Assembly: GCF_033542235.1 (NCBI RefSeq)
Contig: NZ_JAWRCU010000013.1
Location: 1-64,000, forward strand
Source of the DNA: JAWRCU01 sp033542235
Lineage (GTDB): Bacteria > Pseudomonadota > Alphaproteobacteria > Rhizobiales > Rhizobiaceae
Direction: 5' to 3'
DNA length: 64,000 bases
Numbering within the stretch: position 1 is the first letter of the stretch; the number at the start of each line of letters is the position of its first letter. A program made the translations under genes and the position numbers. This document shows positions 59,642 to 64,000 of the stretch, piece after piece. Under the pieces are notes generated by a model. It searched no databases. It was not told the DNA's origin and saw nothing but the letters and a program-made list of their open reading frames with translations.

Positions 59642-61987
59642 ATGAACAAGCACGCCGCGCTCGACCTCAAGGCTGAAAAGATCACCGGCGGGGTGGCCAC
59701 CGAGCAGCGCCACGATTCCGCGCACAAGCATGTCTCAGGGCAGGCGCTCTACATCGACGACATAGCCGAGCCGGCCGGGACGCTGCATGGCTGCCTCGGC
59801 TTGAGCACGGTCACGCACGGCAAGATCATCTCGATGGACCTCTCCGCCGTGCGCGCCGCGCCCGGCGTCGTCGACGTTCTGACGGCCAAGGACATTCCCG
59901 GTGAGAACGACATCTCGCCCACCGGCCGCGACGACGAGCCGGTGCTTGCCGCCGACCAGGTGCAGTTTTTCGGTCAGCCGATCTTCTGCGTGATCGCCAG
60001 GACGCGCGAGGAGGCACGCCGCGCCTGCCGCCTGGCGAAGGTCGACTATGAGGAACGGCCCTTCGTCATCGATGTCGGCGGGCTCGATCCGAAGAAGGAC
60101 AAGCTCGTTACGCCGCCACTCACCCTCAAGCGCGGCAATGCCGCCGAAGCGATCGCCAAGGCGCCGCGCCGGATCAAGGGCAAGATGCGCGTCGGCGGGC
60201 AGGAGCACTTCTATCTCGAAGGCCACATCGCCATGGCGATCCCCGGCGAGGACCAGGACGTCACGGTCTACTCCTCCACCCAGCACCCAAGCGAGGTCCA
60301 GCACATGGTGGCGCATGCGCTTGGCGTGTCCTCGCATGCGGTGACGGTAGAAGTCAGGCGCATGGGGGGCGGGTTCGGCGGTAAGGAGACGCAAGGCAAC
60401 CAGTTCGCGGCGCTGGCTGCGATCGCCGCAAAACGGCTCGGCCGTGCGGTGAAGATCAGGCCCGACCGGGACGACGACATGACCGCTACGGGCAAGCGGC
60501 ACGATTTCATGATCGATTACGAGGTGGGCTTCGACGACGAAGGCAAAATCCTCGGCGTCGACTATATCTATGCCGCGCGTTGTGGCTTCTCGTCGGATCT
60601 TTCGGGGCCTGTCACGGACCGGGCGCTGTTTCACTGCGACAACGCCTATTATTTCCCGGCCGTGCATGCGCAATCCGCGCCACTCTATACGAACACCGTC
60701 TCCAATACGGCCTTCCGCGGCTTCGGCGGGCCGCAGGGCATGATCGGCGCCGAGCGCGTGATCGACGAAATCGCATTTGCGGTCGGCAAGGACCCGCTCG
60801 AAATCCGCAAGAAGAATTTCTACGGTGTCAGGGATCGCAACGTGACGCCCTATCACCAGACGGTCGAGGACAACGTCGTCCACCGCATCATCGAGGAACT
60901 CGAGGCGAGCTCGGATTATCATCGCCGGCGGCGTGTCATCGCCGCGTTCAACAACAATAGCCGCATTATCAAGCGCGGCATTGCGCTCACGCCGGTGAAG
61001 TTCGGCATTTCCTTCACGGCCACGCATTTCAATCAGGCCGGCGCGCTGGTGCATGTCTATACCGACGGCTCGGTGCATCTGAACCACGGCGGCACCGAGA
61101 TGGGGCAGGGGCTCTACGTCAAGGTCGCACAGGTTGTGGCCGAGGAGTTCCAGATCGATCTCAACCAGGTGAAGATCACGGCAACCACCACTGGCAAGGT
61201 GCCGAACACATCGGCCACCGCGGCGTCCTCGGGTTCAGACCTGAACGGCATGGCGGCACAGAACGCCGCGCGGCAAATCAAGGGGCGGCTGATCGATTTC
61301 GCTGCGGATAAATATTCCGTGCCGCAGGACCAGATCGTGTTTCTGCCGAACCGTGTGCGGGTCGGCAACCAGGAGATGCCCTTCGTCGATCTGGTGAAAC
61401 AAGCCTACATGGCCCGCGTCCAGCTCTCGGCAGCGGGCTTCTACAAGACGCCGAAGATCCATTGGAACCGCGACAAGGGCGAAGGACATCCCTTCTATTA
61501 TTTCGCCTACGGAGCGTCCTGCTCCGAAGTGTCCATCGACACGCTGACCGGCGAATATGTGGTCGAGCGCACTGACATCCTTCATGAAACCGGACGGTCG
61601 CTAAACCGGGCGATCGACCTCGGCCAGATCGAGGGCGGCTTCATCCAGGGCATGGGCTGGCTCACCACAGAGGAGCTCTGGTGGGACGAAAAAGGGCGGC
61701 TGCGCACCCACGCGCCGTCCACCTACAAGATCCCGCTCGCATCAGACCGGCCGAAGATCTTCAACGTCGCGCTTGCCGACTGGTCGGAGAACCGCGAGGC
61801 GACCGTGCATCGCTCCAAGGCAGTCGGTGAGCCGCCTTTCATGCTGGCGATGTCGGTGCTGCACGCGCTTTCCGACGCGGTGGCAAGCGTTGCCGACCAC
61901 AAGATCTGCCCGCGCCTCGACGCGCCTGCCACGCCTGAGCGTGTGCTGATGGCGGTGGAGCGGCTGAAGGGGGCGGCTCGGAGCTAG
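59642..61987 (+). CDS. xdhB: Xanthine dehydrogenase large subunit (molybdopterin-binding)
   Basis: 781 residues. Molybdopterin and active-site motifs are EVRRMGGGFGGKETQGNQFAA, NTAFRGFGGPQG, GTEMGQGLYVKV and the catalytic-Glu region KAVGEPPFML. It hydroxylates hypoxanthine and xanthine to urate. The ATG at 59642 follows GAGGGG; the longer frame from 59384 overlaps xdhA. Urate made here would need a urate oxidase not found in the window. Confidence 0.96.
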   Translation: MNKHAALDLKAEKITGGVATEQRHDSAHKHVSGQALYIDDIAEPAGTLHGCLGLSTVTHGKIISMDLSAVRAAPGVVDVLTAKDIPGENDISPTGRDDEPVLAADQVQFFGQPIFCVIARTREEARRACRLAKVDYEERPFVIDVGGLDPKKDKLVTPPLTLKRGNAAEAIAKAPRRIKGKMRVGGQEHFYLEGHIAMAIPGEDQDVTVYSSTQHPSEVQHMVAHALGVSSHAVTVEVRRMGGGFGGKETQGNQFAALAAIAAKRLGRAVKIRPDRDDDMTATGKRHDFMIDYEVGFDDEGKILGVDYIYAARCGFSSDLSGPVTDRALFHCDNAYYFPAVHAQSAPLYTNTVSNTAFRGFGGPQGMIGAERVIDEIAFAVGKDPLEIRKKNFYGVRDRNVTPYHQTVEDNVVHRIIEELEASSDYHRRRRVIAAFNNNSRIIKRGIALTPVKFGISFTATHFNQAGALVHVYTDGSVHLNHGGTEMGQGLYVKVAQVVAEEFQIDLNQVKITATTTGKVPNTSATAASSGSDLNGMAAQNAARQIKGRLIDFAADKYSVPQDQIVFLPNRVRVGNQEMPFVDLVKQAYMARVQLSAAGFYKTPKIHWNRDKGEGHPFYYFAYGASCSEVSIDTLTGEYVVERTDILHETGRSLNRAIDLGQIEGGFIQGMGWLTTEELWWDEKGRLRTHAPSTYKIPLASDRPKIFNVALADWSENREATVHRSKAVGEPPFMLAMSVLHALSDAVASVADHKICPRLDAPATPERVLMAVERLKGAARS

Positions 61988-62047
61988 CTCGATTGGCGTT
62001 GGGGCCGTTCGAAGCGCTATATTACCGAAATGACGGTGCTCTACGTC

Positions 62048-62203
62048 GCCCCCCTCTGGCCTGCCGGCCATCTCCCCCACAAGGGGGGAGATTGGCTGTC
62101 ATCGATGATTTCGCCAATCTTCGACCTTGGCTATTGGCGAAACCAAAGCGGCCGTCCGATCTCCCCCCTCGTGGGGGAGATGGCCGGCAGGCCAGAGGGG
62201 GGC
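62048..62203. repeat. Composite palindromic element between xdhB and xdhC
   Basis: Outer arms GCCCCCCTCTGGCCTGCC and its reverse complement, each with a CTCCCCCACAAGGGGGGAG-type hairpin. The core contains TTGGCGAAACCAAAGCGGCC. It fills most of the 266-base gap 61988-62253. Confidence 0.85.
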
Positions 62204-62253
62204 GCGAAGGGGCTCAAGCCTCTCGATGCTTTCGCTATCTGGCGAGGCGTCCC

Positions 62254-63213
62254 ATGACTTCCTCCGCTCAGCGCCTAAGAAACTTCCTTGATGCCGCCCC
62301 GGCCGCAGCCTTCGTCGAGGTCGCCGAAGCGAAAGGGTCCACGCCGCGTGAGAAGGGCGCCTGGATGCTGGTTTCGCGGACGGCGATCTTCGGCACGATC
62401 GGCGGCGGGCAGCTGGAATTCATGGCGATCGACCAAGCGAGGCGGGTGTTGGTGCGATCCACTTCTGCCGACGTCGGTGCCGCCCCTCACCCTTACCCTC
62501 TCCCCGCGCGCGGGGAGAGGGGGACTTCAACGTTGGTGCCCCCCTCTCCCCGCGCGCGGGGAGAGGGTAAGGGTGAGGGGCGGCGCGACGATAACAAGGT
62601 AAGCCTCGACATCCCGCTAGGCCCCGAAATCGGCCAGTGCTGCGGCGGGCGCGTGGAGGTGGCAATATCGCTCGTCGACGAACGCCGACGGGAAATGCTG
62701 CTCGAGATGGCCGAGATCGAGGATCACAAGCTGCCGCAAGTGCTGATTTTCGGCGGCGGCCATGTCGGTCACGCATTGGCTGCTGCTTTCGCGCTGCTGC
62801 CGCTAAGACCCGTGGTCGTCGAGACACGCGCCGACGCGCTGGAAGGCATGCCGACCGGCGTCGAGACGCGGCTGACGCCGATGCCGGAAGAGATGGTGCG
62901 CGAGGCGCCCTCGGGTAGCGCCTTTGTCGTGCTGACCCACGACCATGCCCTCGACTTCCTGATCGTCGCGGAAGCCTTGAAACGCAGGGATGCCGCCTAT
63001 GTGGGCATGATCGGCTCGAAGACGAAGAAGGCGACGTTCCGAAGCTGGTACTTGAAGACAGCAGGCGGAACCGAGCCGCAGTTTGCGCGCCTCGTCTCGC
63101 CGATCGGCGGCGACACCGTCAGGGACAAGCGCCCCGCCGTCATCGCCGCTCTGGCCGCCGCCGAGATCATGACGGCGCTGCTGGCCCGCAATCCGGCAAA
63201 TGCAGAAGCCTGA
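62254..63213 (+). CDS. xdhC: Xanthine dehydrogenase accessory protein XdhC, with in-frame palindrome insertion
   Basis: 319 residues. The N-terminal XdhC/CoxI domain has EVAEAKGSTPREKGAWMLVSRTAIFGTIGGGQLEFMAIDQAR and, after an interruption, EIGQCCGGRVEVAI. The C-terminal Rossmann-like domain has VLIFGGGHVGHALAAAFALL and YVGMIGSKTKKATF. XdhC binds molybdenum cofactor and sulfurates it for XdhB. Residues about 76-111 (from PHPYPLPARGERG to RARGEGKGEG) are encoded by a palindromic element inserted in the first domain. The frame is kept, so the protein may still work. Confidence 0.9.
   Translation: MTSSAQRLRNFLDAAPAAAFVEVAEAKGSTPREKGAWMLVSRTAIFGTIGGGQLEFMAIDQARRVLVRSTSADVGAAPHPYPLPARGERGTSTLVPPSPRARGEGKGEGRRDDNKVSLDIPLGPEIGQCCGGRVEVAISLVDERRREMLLEMAEIEDHKLPQVLIFGGGHVGHALAAAFALLPLRPVVVETRADALEGMPTGVETRLTPMPEEMVREAPSGSAFVVLTHDHALDFLIVAEALKRRDAAYVGMIGSKTKKATFRSWYLKTAGGTEPQFARLVSPIGGDTVRDKRPAVIAALAAAEIMTALLARNPANAEA
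62479..62584. repeat. Palindromic element inserted in frame inside xdhC
   Basis: Left arm GCCGCCCCTCACCCTTACCC, then a CTCTCCCCGCGCGCGGGGAGAG hairpin, a 20-base spacer, a second such hairpin and the complementary right arm ending GGGTGAGGGGCGGC. It is about 106 bases long, and the arms closely resemble those at 2613-2757. Confidence 0.85.
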
Positions 63214-63702
63214 TTACGCCTTTTCCTGGATGTGGGCTTCCAGGAACCACAGCGATTTGTCGAGCGCGCGCGAATAGGCTGTGAAGATATCGGCCGTATC
63301 GGCGTCGCCCGCCTCGTCGGACTCCGCGATTGCGGCGCGCGCCAATTTCGCCGTCGCCGCATAGCGATCGATCAGCGCCTCGAGGTGATCCCGGATCTTG
63401 TAGATGTCGGTCGGATAGGCGGGGAGGGAGCTCGACTTCGCGACGGTCTGAGAGGTGCCGAGCGCGGTGCCGCCGAGCTGCACGGCGCGCTCGGCGATCG
63501 TATCGACATGCTCGTCGAGCTCGGTGCGGAAGCCGTCTAGCATCTCATGCACAGCGATGAATTGCGGTCCCTTGATGTTCCAATGCGCCTGCTTGGTAAT
63601 GAGGGCGAGGTCGATCGCCTCGGCGAGGCGGGCGTTCAGTATCTCGATCGAGCTCTTGCGGGAATTGGACTTCAGGTCGTTCTTCGTTTCGTGCATCGAC
63701 AT
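63214..63702 (-). CDS. dps: DNA-binding ferritin-like protein Dps
   Basis: 162 residues. The ferroxidase-centre signature KQAHWNIKGPQFIAVHEMLDGFRTELDEHVDTIAERAVQLGG is intact, and IFTAYSRALDKSLWFLEAHIQEKA closes the fold. It oxidises Fe(II) with peroxide and stores iron, and it protects DNA. The N-terminus (MSMHETKNDLKSNSRK) has basic residues suited to DNA contact. ATG at 63702 after CAGGAGACGAGC; the longer frame upstream is not coding. Confidence 0.94.
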   Translation of the reverse strand: MSMHETKNDLKSNSRKSSIEILNARLAEAIDLALITKQAHWNIKGPQFIAVHEMLDGFRTELDEHVDTIAERAVQLGGTALGTSQTVAKSSSLPAYPTDIYKIRDHLEALIDRYAATAKLARAAIAESDEAGDADTADIFTAYSRALDKSLWFLEAHIQEKA

Positions 63703-64000
63703 GCTCGTCTCCTGGAGGTGCTGCAATACCGAGATAAACCCGCCACGCGATAGGAATTTAGAAGATAGGTCGCGCTCCGCAATTGTGCCAAGGCATAGCT
63801 GGACGGGCACTGCCAGAAAACCGTGGACGTTTCGAGCAGGATGAATTGGAGCGGAGCCATTCATCCTGCTCTAACTCCTTGTTTTAGCGCATGACCTTCT
63901 CCAAGGTCTGGTCCGTTCGATGCGGTGCAAGCACGAAAGTGGCCAGAACTACTGATAGGACCCGGCACACCATGACCACTCTATGCCGTGGCAGTGAGTG
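63703..64000. other. Region upstream of dps without a clear gene
   Basis: 298 bases to the window end. I see no convincing ORF. 63868-63890 (CTCTAACTCCTTGTTTTAGCGCATGA) loosely resembles the left part of the REP-like element at 24009. The dps promoter must lie here, but I cannot place it with confidence. Confidence 0.35.

Noticed and set aside
59384..61987. An 867-residue XdhB with an extra N-terminal domain
   Set aside because: The extra part overlaps xdhA in another frame and is Arg/Pro-rich shadow sequence; the family start is the ATG at 59642.
147..62584. CRISPR array
   Set aside because: The repeats are palindromic cassettes scattered over the window with different spacing and no regular spacers; no cas gene is present.

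Overview
The window looks like a chromosomal or megaplasmid segment of a high-GC alphaproteobacterium of the Rhizobiales, most likely Mesorhizobium or a close Phyllobacteriaceae relative. The basis is codon and GC bias, the gene families present, and the many short intergenic palindromes of the 'ccctctcccc...ggggagagg' type common in that group. The genus is an inference. I saw no tRNA, rRNA, CRISPR array, prophage or replication origin.

Layout. 0-3.6 kb: the 3' end of an IS110-type transposase, a palindromic cassette, a PPi-type phosphofructokinase, an L,D-transpeptidase lipoprotein and a metallo-beta-lactamase-fold hydrolase. 3.6-11 kb: a glyoxalase-like protein, a LysE-type exporter, a TPR protein, elongation factor P facing its lysyl-transferase EpmA, and a caspase-fold protein that has lost both catalytic residues. 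11-24 kb: a catabolic island for N-methylated amines. It has a class III aminotransferase, a LysR regulator, two tandem dimethylglycine/sarcosine dehydrogenase-GcvT proteins, an MttB-family methyltransferase without pyrrolysine, and an OpuA/ProU-type betaine ABC transporter. 24-28 kb: a sulfate ABC transporter (cysA, cysW, cysT and a binding protein). 28-34.6 kb: xylB, xylA, uxuA and a fructuronate/mannitol dehydrogenase, for pentose and hexuronate use, with a small SnoaL-like gene facing xylA. 34.6-35.3 kb: a vapBC toxin-antitoxin pair. 35.3-44.3 kb: a carnitine/gamma-butyrobetaine operon with a CdhR-like regulator, interrupted by a 1187-bp ISAs1-family element. 44.7-48.5 kb: two tandem RTX-GH16 secreted glucanase paralogues and a CAP-domain lipoprotein. 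48.7-63.2 kb: two diverging purine/ureide operons. One runs puuE-uraD, allE, allA, a deaminase and a peptide-type ABC transporter. The other runs uraH, xdhA, xdhB, xdhC. The window ends with dps.

How the parts fit. The carnitine operon would produce glycine betaine. The 13-24 kb island would import glycine betaine and strip its methyl groups into the folate pool, so the window can be read as a broken route from gamma-butyrobetaine or carnitine down to glycine. The purine operons cover xanthine to urate and hydroxyisourate to ureidoglycolate and glyoxylate, but no urate oxidase or allantoate amidohydrolase is present here.

The most unusual points are these: an MttB-family enzyme with no corrinoid partner, joined to two DMGDH-like enzymes; palindromic elements inserted in frame inside a CoA ligase and inside XdhC; an IS whose transposase stop codon depends on the first base of the target; and a catalytically dead caspase homologue.
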